DNA of 64,000 nt from Gigaspora margarita. Lineage: Eukaryota > Glomeromycota > Glomeromycetes > Diversisporales > Gigasporaceae. Position 1 is the first letter of the stretch. Every line of letters starts with the position of its first letter. Positions 54,490 through 64,000 of this stretch are shown one piece after another. The notes under the pieces are model-generated. The model did no database searches, was not told the DNA's origin, and worked only from the letters and a program-made list of their open reading frames with translations. Position numbers and translations under genes: made by a program. The stretch lies in assembly GCA_009809945.1 (NCBI GenBank), contig WTPW01000065.1:642766-706765 (forward strand), in the 5' to 3' direction.

Positions 54490-55980
54490 TTAAAAATTGA
54501 AGATAAAATCTGTAATTTATAGTGACAAGTTTACCTTATAAGTTTATTTTTGATAGCAATTTTATTGTTAAGTAGTGCTACAAAAGTTAAATAAATGAAT
54601 AGAATGAAAATTAAAACTTACTCCTCATTAGAAGGACCCAGTTTAATTTAGTATGAAGGTTAAGTTGTGAAGTTGAGAATGACTATCTAATTCACCTGAT
54701 GCAAATGCATGAATTAATACTATTTAAATTGAAGATTAGATTTTTTCAAGTTATATGAATTTTGATAATAAGTGAAATAATATGAATTATACTTGTAAAA
54801 ACAATAATTGACTACTTCTGAAAATCCAAAATGAGTAAAAAGAAAATAATTTTATTAATGATTATATTAGAGGTTAATTACTTAAAATTTACATTTTTAT
54901 ATTAAAAATTAAAGCTATATTTTAAGTTAATTGTTAGCCTTAATATATTAGTTTCAAGGTGCTTAAAGATTAAATTTATTATGTTTAAATAATTTAAAGA
55001 AATTCCTGCTCAAAGATTATATATGTGCAAAGAAACTGAATTTATCACTTTAATTTGAGCTATTATCTGAGTTGACTTGACCTGTACAGGTCAAATTTTG
55101 CATTGATCTGGTCAACAGATTAGTTAAATAGACTGATGAACTATAATGAACTGATGTAGAAAATGAATAAACTCTGATTACAAACAAGATTAAAAAGTTT
55201 TTTTGATACAAAACTTGAGATGTTCTGATTTAATGATGATTTTACAAGTATGCATTTTGATATACCAGAACTTAAAGTATAAATTAATCAAGCTTGACCT
55301 TTAGACTATTAACTGGGTCAACCTGGGTCAAAAATTGTTAACCTGGATCAAACCTGAGTTGCTATTTTTGACCCAGGTTACAGTTCTAACTTCAATATTG
55401 TTTGAGCTTTATTTTCTATGTAGAAGATCTTCACACTTATTTGTACAGCATGATTTACTGATTTTTAATTAAAATCAATTGATATTGTGGTTAATAGATA
55501 GAGAAGTTAGTTTATATATAGCAAATTGCATTTTAACAATTTTATTTAGTGAACTAAGACTAGTTTAGATAGCTGTTTTTTATATTTTTCACGTTTTTTG
55601 TTCAGACGGATCTGGGTTATATATCAAGTAATCTTATGATGTACTTTAATTTAGTCAATTCCTTATTTTAGCAACAATAAAAGTTATGTCAGAATATTTT
55701 GTTTTTTTTTTAAAACAGAAAAAATTGGAAAAACTACTTTTTATCAATTATATTGTATTTTAGAATAATTAAACATTAAATATTGTTTAAGAATTTGTTC
55801 AGGGGGTTCCTATCTATGTTATTATATTTGAATTGTTATCAGAAATTTTAAACAGTAGGTATTTTTTGATATTCTATATTAAGTTTACATTGTATAAGTT
55901 AATAGCACCTATTCCTAGAAACTTTTTTTGTTATATCTAATTTTTTTTTAAATTTTAATATTTTTTTATAAAATTATATA
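54490..55980. other. AT-rich stretch, duplicated in part near the window end
   Basis: No gene. 55300-55390 has AACCTGGGTCAA motifs. 55540-55900 is similar to 63155-63700, sharing AGTGRACYAAGAC, TAGATAGC, TTTTTCRYGTTTTT and ATATTTGAATTRTT. Confidence 0.5.
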
Positions 55981-55982
55981 TA

Positions 55983-56345
55983 TACTGTGCAGGAATCCTT
56001 AAATCAGCAACTGAAAACTAATAAATCTTTAAACTTTTATAAAAAAATAAAAAACATAATTAAAAGAATTTTTTATATAAATATACAAACAAACATGCAG
56101 AACAAAACTATAGAGCTTATTTTTTAATATAGCAAAATTTTATGATGTTATTTCCTTTTAAAGTTACAAATAAAATTAAAATTTGGCCACATATATATAA
56201 AAACATAACAAAATTTTAAAAATATAATAAAATTTAAAAAAATATAACAAATTTTTAAGATATTAACCAATCAAAATTTAGTATTTGTTTTCAAATTTGC
56301 CACCTTTAAAAAAAGTTGTTGGTTTAAGGATTCCTGCACTGTATA
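55983..56345. mobile_element. Mariner-type MITE
   Basis: Ends C(T/A)GTGCAGGAATCCTTAAA, paired over about 28 bases and flanked by TA, are typical of mariner elements (terminal CAGTGC). The interior is AT-rich and non-coding. A SINE inserted at the right end duplicated the last bases of this element. Confidence 0.85.
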
Positions 56346-56350
56346 ATTTT

Positions 56351-56962
56351 TTTTTTTCCATTTTACAACCGAGACCTTGTCTTGATTCTTTATTAAGTTA
56401 TTAAGACGTAATATTTGTTACATGAATGAGGATACAACTAGCCACACGTGCACTTTTGGTACCTAATTTAAGTGGTCCGCCCAAAGGTTCCACACTAGCT
56501 GCCATACCTACAACCCAACTATGGAAGTTGCCTATTTAAACCCTCTGGTTCACGGTCCTCCTATTACTACCCGACTCACTACATATATATGTAGATATTT
56601 GTGGGGCCCCAACTCGTTCAAGAATGTTCGGCTCGGACTACTTTATCTGCGGCCTAGAGTTGGCTAGGTAGGACGTAAGTCCTTCTTAGTCTTCTTGTCC
56701 AGTTTTAACCCGGACTTTCCGTACCCACTTAACCGCAACTGGCCAAGGTCCGTCAGAAAACGCCGCCAGGAGTTCATGACATGATCTTCACTACGTCTCG
56801 TGACTTCGGTTACCCAAATCGTCGATCCAAACCAACAAGTTCTGCCCTGCAAAGTTTGTTACACCAATTATTAAAATTCGCATTCGCCATCCACAGGACT
56901 TGAACCGGCAATCTTTCAATTTGTAACCTCGGAGCATAACCGCTATGCTATCGGACCCGAGG
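56351..56962 (-). mobile_element. tRNA-derived SINE, copy 3
   Basis: In minus orientation it begins GACCTCGGGTCCGATAGCAT, with box A-like TAGCATAGCGGTTATGC and box B-like GATTGCCGGTTCAAGTCC, then AACCGAAGTCACGAGACGTA, GGTACCAAAAGTGCACGTGT and a tail GGTCTCGGTTGTAAAATGG plus poly-A. A perfect 18-base target duplication, TCCTGCACTGTATAATTT, is at 56333-56350 and 56963-56980. It retains more CpG than copy 2. A minus-strand 62-codon frame within is not a gene. Confidence 0.95.
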
Positions 56963-56984
56963 TCCTGCACTGTATAATTTATTA

Positions 56985-58670
56985 TTTATTTATTATTTAA
57001 TAATATATAAATTAAATTATATTTATATATAAAAAATTATTTAATAAGCTTGAATTTGTAAAATTTGGTTAAATTTGACTACTGGTTTCTATTTCTAGAA
57101 ATCTAATATAATTATTCTAAAAAAATTTTAGAAATTTAAGTTTTTCCTATACTATTATTTTTTATGTTTTGTTTTTTTTCTGTTTATTTTAGCTGCTCTT
57201 TGTTCTTTTTTGTTCTTTCTTCTTCAAGTTTTTTTTGTTTAATATTTTTTTTATCTTGTATTTTTTTTGTAATTGCTTCAGAAGTTACTAATGTTCAAAT
57301 TTAAAAGTTTTAGATTGAGTTTTAGGTTTTTCTTGGATTGAAAAAGTATTTAATGATTGATATTTCATAATTGATACCAAAGAACTAGTTCCTGGATATT
57401 CAATTCTTTGAATATATTCACATCATTCTTAATTTTGTTTTTTACAATTATAATGAAATGATATGTTATTTTTCTTTTTATTTATTTATTTATTCATTTA
57501 AGTAATTTGAACTAATACTAGCTTTTTTTTCTATATCAGGTATAAAATTGCCTAAATATAAGGCAGATTAGGAGGCAGAAAGCTTGTTAATTTAAAAAAA
57601 ATTTAAAAGATAATCTTTTTCATTGAAAACCCAATAAGAAATGAGGTATTATGGTTATACAAATGATTAATTTTATTCAAAATGACATATTCTAACTTAT
57701 TTATTTTGTAGTTACATGACTTGTTTGAAAAATTTGTGTTTTATAATACATTGTAGCAAAAATATAAAAGATTTCTAACAATAGAGTCATTTCTAGGAAT
57801 GGTGCTATTACCTTACATATTGACATTTAATCTGACACCTTTCACTTTTTATTCATAAATCTATTTAAGTAAAACAAATCAAATACTTATTCCATTTTAA
57901 ATTGAGATGTTTAATATAATTACCAATTTTAATATTAAGGAGTTTTAGAATTAAACTTCGTATAATGTTGTTAGTCGAAATACTTAATTTAGTCAACTAT
58001 TTAGGCAATTAGTGTCTAAATATATTTCGACATGGCATTATTTTTTTTTGAAATATCAAAAGTCTAAATTTGCCTAAATGTCTAAATAGTTGACTAAATA
58101 AATACTATGTGACTAAATGTCTAAATGGTTGACCAAATATAATACTATAAGCTAAATATAAACTGATTAATTGAATGACCTTAAGCTTGTAAAAGTTTAA
58201 TCGTTAAACAATTATAAAATCTGATAATGTTCGCATTTGCCAATTATTGTAGTAAATAAATGGCATAAACCTCTAATATTAAGCTCGTCAACAAAGTGAC
58301 AGAGCAGTCATTATTGCAGATCAGCTGACTTTATTGCGGATTATGTTGATTTTGTCTTTTATGGTTAGTTTAGTACTTTGGTTGAGGCTTCTTGTTTAGG
58401 GCGGGGTTTTGTTTTTGTTATTATTGGGATGATATGATTTTAGCAAAATTAGATTCTATGAATACGTATTGGTAAATAGGATATATTAAAGTAAGGCTTG
58501 GGTATGAATGGGAGGCTGTGGGCATATGGACGTTAAGGATGAAGTTTATAAGGATTTTTTGCTTTGGTTTTGCTATTACTCACCTTGGTAAAGGCTGGCT
58601 CTACCCCCCCGCTCACCCTCTCTATTTTAAATGCCTGGTAAGTATTAATAGCATCAGTCATGGCTACAGA
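56985..58670. other. AT-rich stretch with short inverted repeats
   Basis: No gene recognised. 57985-58130 has an inverted repeat built from TTTAGTCAACTATTTAGRCA and its complement, related to the motif at 60645-60735. Confidence 0.5.
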
Positions 58671-58679
58671 AGATGTTTG

Positions 58680-59020
58680 TAGTCAGTTGTTGGGCTCCAT
58701 GGTTGCAGTGGCAGTACAAGGTCCCTATTAGTGGATAGTTAGGCTCTGCAGCTGTAGTAGCAGTACACAGACCTTAATAGTGGATAGTTAGGCTCTGCGG
58801 CTGCAGTGGCAGTGCAAGGACCTTATTAGTAGATAGTTATGCTCTGCGGTTGCGGTTGCAGTAGCAGTCCAAAGACTTTATTAGTAGATAGTTAGGCTCC
58901 ACAGTGCAATAGCAGTGCAAGGACCTTATTAGTGGGTAGTTAGTTAAGCTCTGCGGTTGCAGTGGCAGTGAAAGGACCTTATTAAGCTCTATGGTGCAGT
59001 ACAAGACTTATTAGTAGAAT
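58680..59020. repeat. ~50-bp GC-richer minisatellite
   Basis: Six to seven units of GTGGATAGTTAGGCTCTGCG, GCTGCAGTGGCAGTGCAAGG and ACCTTATTA. A single unit (CAGTTCTGCAGCTGTAATGG) occurs at 60345-60380, beyond the hAT-like element. Confidence 0.85.
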
Positions 59021-59438
59021 GGCTTACTGTAGGTACATGTTTTTGTGATATGTTTTAGTGTTTTAATGTTCTTGAGTTTTTGAATAACTTTCCATTTCGT
59101 CTGATTTATTAATAAGTGAAATGTTCTATATTTGCCGTTTTTATAACAATATCTGTTATGTGATTGAATTAGCATTTCATAATAAATGGAATACAACTTT
59201 ACTAAAATGCGTCTATGGTGCAACAGTTATACAATTCACATATAATAATTTTATTTTTTTATTATACATAGGCTCCACATTTATTTAAAGGAATTCTTAA
59301 AATATAAGAAACTAGCTACAATGTGAGTGCTGCACAGGGAAAAGCTTAACTAAATAATTATCACTATGGCGAACATAATCCTTGATAAGATTTTGTAGAG
59401 AAAATCATTAATTTGCTGTATACCCATATATTTTGTGA

Positions 59439-60324
59439 TAGGGGTGTGAATCGATTCTAAAATAATCTTTTTAATCGTTAATCGAATTAGAACCAATTCT
59501 CATTTCTGGATAAACGATTTAATCATTTTTACAAATGATTAAATATTTTGAAATCGATTCTGGATTTAGAATCGATTCTAAAGAATATAATCGTTTTATA
59601 CTATCTATATAGAAGTCTAAAATTTTAATAAATGTTCTATGCTTTTAAATATGGTTGTGTTTATTATTAAATCATATATTATTAAAAATATTAAGCCCAT
59701 ATTTTGTACTTAGCCATTTCCAATGGCTGTATTTGTTGTTAATGCGCATTATTTAATTTAAACTTTAAACTGATAGTTTATACTTAGCCATTTTATAATG
59801 TCTATGTTTGTTATTAATAATACGTATTATTATTTATATAATTTGTCTTAAAGCACAAATCTATTGTAAACACTGAAGATTCTATTTAATTATAGCGCTT
59901 TGCAAAAAAATGGGACCCTGTGATTTTCATGGTAATGATGGCAGAAAAATTTCATTCCCTATTTATTATCATTTTCCTCAAAAACATCTATGTTTTATCC
60001 GAAATCTTTAAAATTCTTCAAGAATCGAAAAATCAGCTGATTTCTCATGATTTTAAATGACACCATGATCTGCAGAGGTCATACATTTTTGCAAAGTGCA
60101 ATAAGCTCTGGTATAGCTTTAAAATGACCAAAAAACTTTGTACATTGCTTCATATTATTTGTAAAACCAAATAACTTACAGTATTAAATAATAAAAAATA
60201 GAATCTAATCAGGCCAATCAATACAAGAAATAACTATAAAGATTTAGAATTCGATCATCGATTCTAAAATGATTTTGAGGTTTCAATCATCGATTTTGAT
60301 TTTTAGAATCAATTCGCATCCCTA
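59439..60324. mobile_element. hAT-like element with TAGGGGTGTGAATCGATT ends
   Basis: Inverted ends TAGGGGTGTGAATCGATTCT and, complement, TAGGGATGCGAATTGATTCT, with many GAATCGATTC motifs beside them. Nearly 890 bp, no ORF. A target duplication is not clear (four of eight flanking positions match). Confidence 0.7.
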
Positions 60325-60384
60325 CCTCATGATATTTACATACAGTTCTGCAGCTGTAATGGCAGTGCAGGGACCTGAAACAGA

Positions 60385-61615
60385 TGCTGCAGAATGATGC
60401 CCTAATTCTCTTTAGCTATATGGGCGTATGTTAGACATCTTATGCTTGTGTTTTCATGTAGTTTAGGACCTTGGTGTTTAGAAAATTTTAGAACTGAGAG
60501 GTCAGTAGTTTATGCGTGAGTTGATTGGTACGGGTTCAAATAATTAGTCCTAGACTAGAAGTATTGATATTAAAGTATGAACGCTAGAGCTTGTTTGGAT
60601 AGTGAACCTATTACCATATGTTTTTCACATATATTTCTTAATTTAGACATTTTGACATTATTTAGACATTTCGACATTATTTAGACATTTCAGCATAATT
60701 TAGGATTTCAATAATATTTAGACATTTCGGCAGCCTAAATATCAAATGTCGAAATATTTCTACAAGCATAAAACAATTTCAGCTAACAACATTAACTTCG
60801 TATATCTTATTTTGATAAAATAAGACACATTTATTATCAAATAAGTGATGTACAAATCTTATTTATTTTTTAATTAAAATCAAATGCACTTATTTATATT
60901 CATCATTATAAATTGTTTTGCTATTAATTGATACTGCTTCTAATATCGTTTTATGCTTAATATGTCTAAAATTTTATATTGATAACATCAAATTAAACAA
61001 ATAAATAATTTTAAAGACAGTTATGAATGAATACTTAACTAGCATGAATAAGGATATTACTAAAGTTCTGGATAAAGAAATTGACAAACTATTGGAATAA
61101 TACTAGGCATAGAACTGGATCGATATCTTACTATACATGAAAAACAATTAAATCTAATAATTTTTTCAGTTTTTTTGCTTAATTATAATAATTTGCTTGA
61201 AAGTTCTCTTTGGAGGCATATTAATATATAAGATAACTTAAGTAATATTCATTATGCTATATAAAAAAAAATCCAAGCAAAGTTTAATACACTAGCAATC
61301 ATAAATAATGCAGCAAAAAAAAATTGTTAGATCAAATTATTTTGTGCAATTCTGTGTATATCCTTTTGTTTTTTTGTTTTTATTCGTGAATAGAATCACA
61401 GTTTACTAGTAGAATTTTATTAAACATCAATACTGCCAATGCAAAAATAATTACGCGCATGTTACGAAACACATGATGCATTATTTTTGCTTGTTTTTAC
61501 TAAAGATCAGACGACTTATGCATACTATATGACACATTTTTATAAATAGATTTTCTTTGTCTGATTTTGCATCTTGTGCAATGTTATAATTAATTGATAA
61601 TCAAATCAGCAAAAA
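60385..61615. other. AT-rich stretch with no recognised gene
   Basis: Contains the 22-bp repeat described separately. No coding region recognised. Confidence 0.5.
60645..60740. repeat. 22-bp tandem repeat TTTAGACATTTCGACATTA
   Basis: Four to five units of ATTTAGACATTTCGACATT in tandem, followed by an inverted TCAAATGTCGAAATATTTC. Confidence 0.8.
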
Positions 61616-61639
61616 AGAACTATACAACTTTTGCCCAAA

Positions 61640-62629
61640 GGGCACAAATTTTGCTTTCGCTACAAAAAGGATACATGACAAGGGCTATAGGCTGAACTCC
61701 CTATATTGCCTCCTTTACCATCTCCTGTATCAAGAAAAGGTGACTTGAAAACTGCACGCTTGAAGATTTAGAAAGGGTTGGTTGCCAACCTTTGGTGGGT
61801 GAACCAACCCAAAGGAAGATTGTTAACTTAATTACCTCTCGATGCTGCTCTATGGCTGTGCAGGTGGTCTCCCACCTGAAAGAAAAGGAAAACCTTGAAG
61901 TTTCAGCTTCTACTATTCGTCATATACTCTATGAGCATGGTTTGGTGTCAGAAATCAAATGAAAAAAGCCCTTCCTAAGCGCTAGTTGCCAAAAAGCGTG
62001 GCTCTATTTTTGTAAAAAATATGAAAGTTGGTCCATCGAAGACTAGTCAAAGGTAATATGGTCTGACGAATTTAGATTTCAAATTTTTGGGTCAGATGGG
62101 AAGCAATATTACTGGAACTGTCCTGAGAAACTGTTAAATCACTTCCATGTACAACCAAAAGTGAAGCATGAGGTTGCTCCATTATGATCTGGGGCTGCTT
62201 TCCATCCTGTGGTGTTGGAGGGTTTTGTAAAATCAATAGCATGATGGATGGTGAGTTGTACCAGTTGATACTTCGTGATGACCTTCTTGGAACTGTGAGG
62301 AACCATGGATTAAGTGTGCAGACATTATTTTTCAGCAAGATTGTACCACTTGCCATACTGCAAAGTTGACTAAATATTGGCTTAGAAGGAATAGAGTAAA
62401 AACCTTTGATTGGCCCCCTTCATCCCCTGATCTCTACCCAATCGAACACCTGTAGGCTGAAGTTGACCATCGCCTAATAAAGCTTCCAGGCAATATCTTG
62501 AGTGAAAAAGACCTCTGAAAAAAAATCCAGGCGGTGTGGGAGCAAATCAATGTTGAGACCTGCACGAACCTGATTCATTCAATGCCAGAATGGGTTCATG
62601 ATGTTATTAGGGCCCATACTAGATGGTAA
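61640..62629 (+). pseudogene. Tc1-type transposase (DD34E), inactive
   Basis: The conceptual product has the second helix-turn-helix and linker (TLEDLERVG, RKIVNLITS), then EVSASTIRHILYEHGLVSEI, KVIWSDEFRFQIFGSDGKQY (first Asp), IMIWGCF and FCKINSMMDGELYQLI, QQDCTTCHTAKLTKYWL (second Asp) and WPPSSPDLYPIEHL (Glu). Thirty-four residues separate the second Asp and the Glu. Stops replace likely CGA (Arg) and TGG (Trp) codons and one frameshift lies near 62180. It would cut and paste the element at TA sites. The borders are uncertain; CAAAGGGCACAAATTTTG (61637) and, inverted, GGTGCACAAGCTTTATTTG (62760) may be the eroded TIRs. The ORFs on the opposite strand are shadows. Confidence 0.92.
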
Positions 62630-62931
62630 AAGTGTGGGGAATTAAATAGAAAAAAAAATGTTTTTTTAATGTAAAAAAAATTTTTTTATTTTTCGGTCGT
62701 GCTGCTGTAAGAATGAGCAAAAATGATGCAGCACGTGAATTCAAATAAAGCTTGTGCACCCGAAAAATTTAATTGATTAATTTTTTAAAAAATTTTTATT
62801 GATGAAAGTGATACTATTTACAATAATAATAATAAAAAAAGTAAAAGGATACATGCGGAATTGCGCGAGATAATTCGATCTAATGATTTTTTCTTTTTGC
62901 TGCATTATTTATGATCGCCAGTGTAAGTCAT

Positions 62932-63140
62932 ATAAAAAATAATTTAAGCGTAAACTTAATAAGTTATATAAAAAATAATTTAAGCAAAGATTTAGTAAGT
63001 AATATAAAAAAAAAAAATAATTTAAGCGAAGGTTTAGTAAGTTATATAAAAGAATAATTTGAGCAAAGGTTTGATTAGTAATTTGAGCAAAGGTTTAGTA
63101 ATCAATTTAAGCAAAGGTTAAGTAAGTAATTTGAGCAAAA
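62932..63140. repeat. Tandem repeat of AATTTAAGCAAAGGTTTAGT
   Basis: Seven or so units of TAATTTRAGCAAAGGTTTAG with TAAGTTATATAAAA spacers that shrink towards the right. Confidence 0.85.
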
Positions 63141-63154
63141 TCGCATTTCCAACA

Positions 63155-63700
63155 CTTTTATTCAGTGGACCAAGACCGGTGTAGATAGCAGCTTTTATAT
63201 TTTTTCGTGTTTTTGTCTTTGTCGTCTTGTTTAGATGGAACTGGGTAATCTTGTGATGTACCTTGCTTTATCCGGCAAACTCATATGATCATGAAAAAAT
63301 TTCTTGCTGTTATTTTTTCATGTGTTACAACGTAATCATGTTTATTCAAATTAAAACTCAGTGAGTGACTCCCTACCAATAATGATCATAAATTGCCGGA
63401 TAACACCATTATTGGGCAAATTGTCGAACACGGTAATTTGTCAAATGATTGGCTACACGTGCCGCAAAGCGGCACGTGCTCATTTGCCAAATTAACCCAA
63501 TAATGTAAACTTATACGACCCTCTTTTTTGAATGCTTTGTGTGACAATTAATTCATGTTAGGCTGCTCTCTGATTGGTCATTTCCTTTTTTGGTTTTGTA
63601 TTACTCATGAGCAGAATATTATTGATATATTTGAATTATTGTTTGAAATTTAAACAGTTTATATTTTTCTGATACTTATGTTAAATCAATATTATATTTA
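63155..63700. repeat. Duplicate of 55540-55900, with an insertion
   Basis: Shares AGTGGACCAAGACCGGTGTA, TCGTGTTTTTG and ATATTTGAATTATT-type blocks with 55540-55900. The unshared middle includes the palindromic MITE at 63407. Confidence 0.6.
63407..63505. mobile_element. 99-bp palindromic MITE
   Basis: Ends CATTATTGGGCAAATT and AATTAACCCAATAATG, with a perfect central hairpin CACGTGCCGC-AAA-GCGGCACGTG. CpG-rich, therefore probably young. Confidence 0.8.
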
Positions 63701-63740
63701 ATTAAGGTACAGTGTAGAAAAAGCATTCAAATTAAAATAT

Positions 63741-64000
63741 TTTAAGATTTGTACCAGTCGACAAGCCTTGATTATATATTGTAGATTTAAGAGTTAAATT
63801 CAGTAAAATATTTTAAAAAAGCAAGCAATCAATAATAATTTTCGCAACTCATAACATTATGAATCCTTTGGTTAATTTCTAATACTGATGGCAAAGCATA
63901 AATTTCAATAAAAATATTTTACATAATTTCTAATATAATTTCTGATCAAATAATTGCATAATTTTGCATAATTTACAATTTGTCGCATGAATAATTTGTT
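63741..64000. repeat. Copy of the kinase 3' flank at the window end
   Basis: Diverged duplicate of 34670-34918, in the same orientation and reaching the window edge. In the other copy, the kinase gene (minus strand) lies about 160 bp beyond the end of the matching segment. Confidence 0.75.

Noticed and set aside
56664-56852. 62-codon minus ORF with MNSWRRFLTDLGQL
   Set aside because: Lies within the body of SINE copy 3, which encodes no protein.
62072-62369. 94-codon minus and 61-codon plus ORFs
   Set aside because: The minus frame is antisense to the Tc1 transposase. The plus frame is a real piece of the transposase but not an independent gene.

Overview
The window looks like nuclear DNA of a filamentous fungus with a very AT-rich, transposon-packed genome, most probably an arbuscular mycorrhizal fungus (Glomeromycotina, Rhizophagus-like). 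The reasons are small GT-AG introns of about 80-95 bp, a TKL-type kinase with the Y-I-E-P-Q activation-loop ending that I associate with the expanded kinases of that group, a decayed Sel1-repeat gene, a Ty3/gypsy element, a tRNA-derived SINE and many miniature inverted-repeat elements. The species assignment is inference. No rRNA gene, free tRNA gene, CRISPR array or bacterial operon was seen.

The best-supported host genes are adjacent and on the minus strand between 35.0 and 39.5 kb: a four-exon protein kinase (35079-37376) with its catalytic residues intact, and immediately upstream a 651-codon ORF of unknown function (37468-39423). A plausible 94-bp intron (37378-37471) would join them in frame into one protein of about 943 residues. 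The first kinase intron has swollen to 1260 bp because it holds a 1085-bp, TA-flanked, nearly perfect palindrome. Other host-gene traces are relics: a kinase pseudogene (about 22.38-23.58 kb, plus), a Sel1-repeat pseudogene (about 17.05-17.58 kb, minus) and a duplicated scrap of the 651-codon gene (41432-41568).

Mobile DNA fills most of the rest. From 0.4 to 7.8 kb there is a stack of nested miniature elements (hAT-like, TA-flanked, a foldback family with TTCACYGACAA-type arms) and a SINE. From 7792 to 16681 lies one complete but mutationally broken Ty3/gypsy element on the minus strand, with two LTRs, a 4-bp target duplication, gag, protease, RT, RNase H, an unusual acidic/cysteine-bearing linker and integrase. 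From 17 to 34 kb there are pseudogenes, degenerate tandem arrays, a second SINE (28749-29322) and a dispersed hairpin repeat with poly-pyrimidine spacers. From 39.5 to 45 kb there is a CATATGGGCGG-ended element containing a truncated SINE, another foldback copy and a tandem palindromic satellite. From 45.5 to 53 kb there are low-complexity arrays, one of which still reads as a decayed 11-residue protein repeat, and a region with matching inverted ends (48544-53077) that contains a broken Crypton-like tyrosine recombinase and most of the ambiguous bases. From 53 to 64 kb there are pogo-like and mariner-like miniature elements, a SINE inserted in the end of one of them, a hAT-like element, a minisatellite and a dead Tc1 transposase (DD34E).

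A recurring theme is loss of CpG: several stops and most differences between repeat copies are C-to-T or G-to-A at CpG, as expected for methylated repeats. Where copies have kept their CpGs (33.6-34.3 kb) they look younger. All comparisons were made by eye within the window; no alignment or database search was run.
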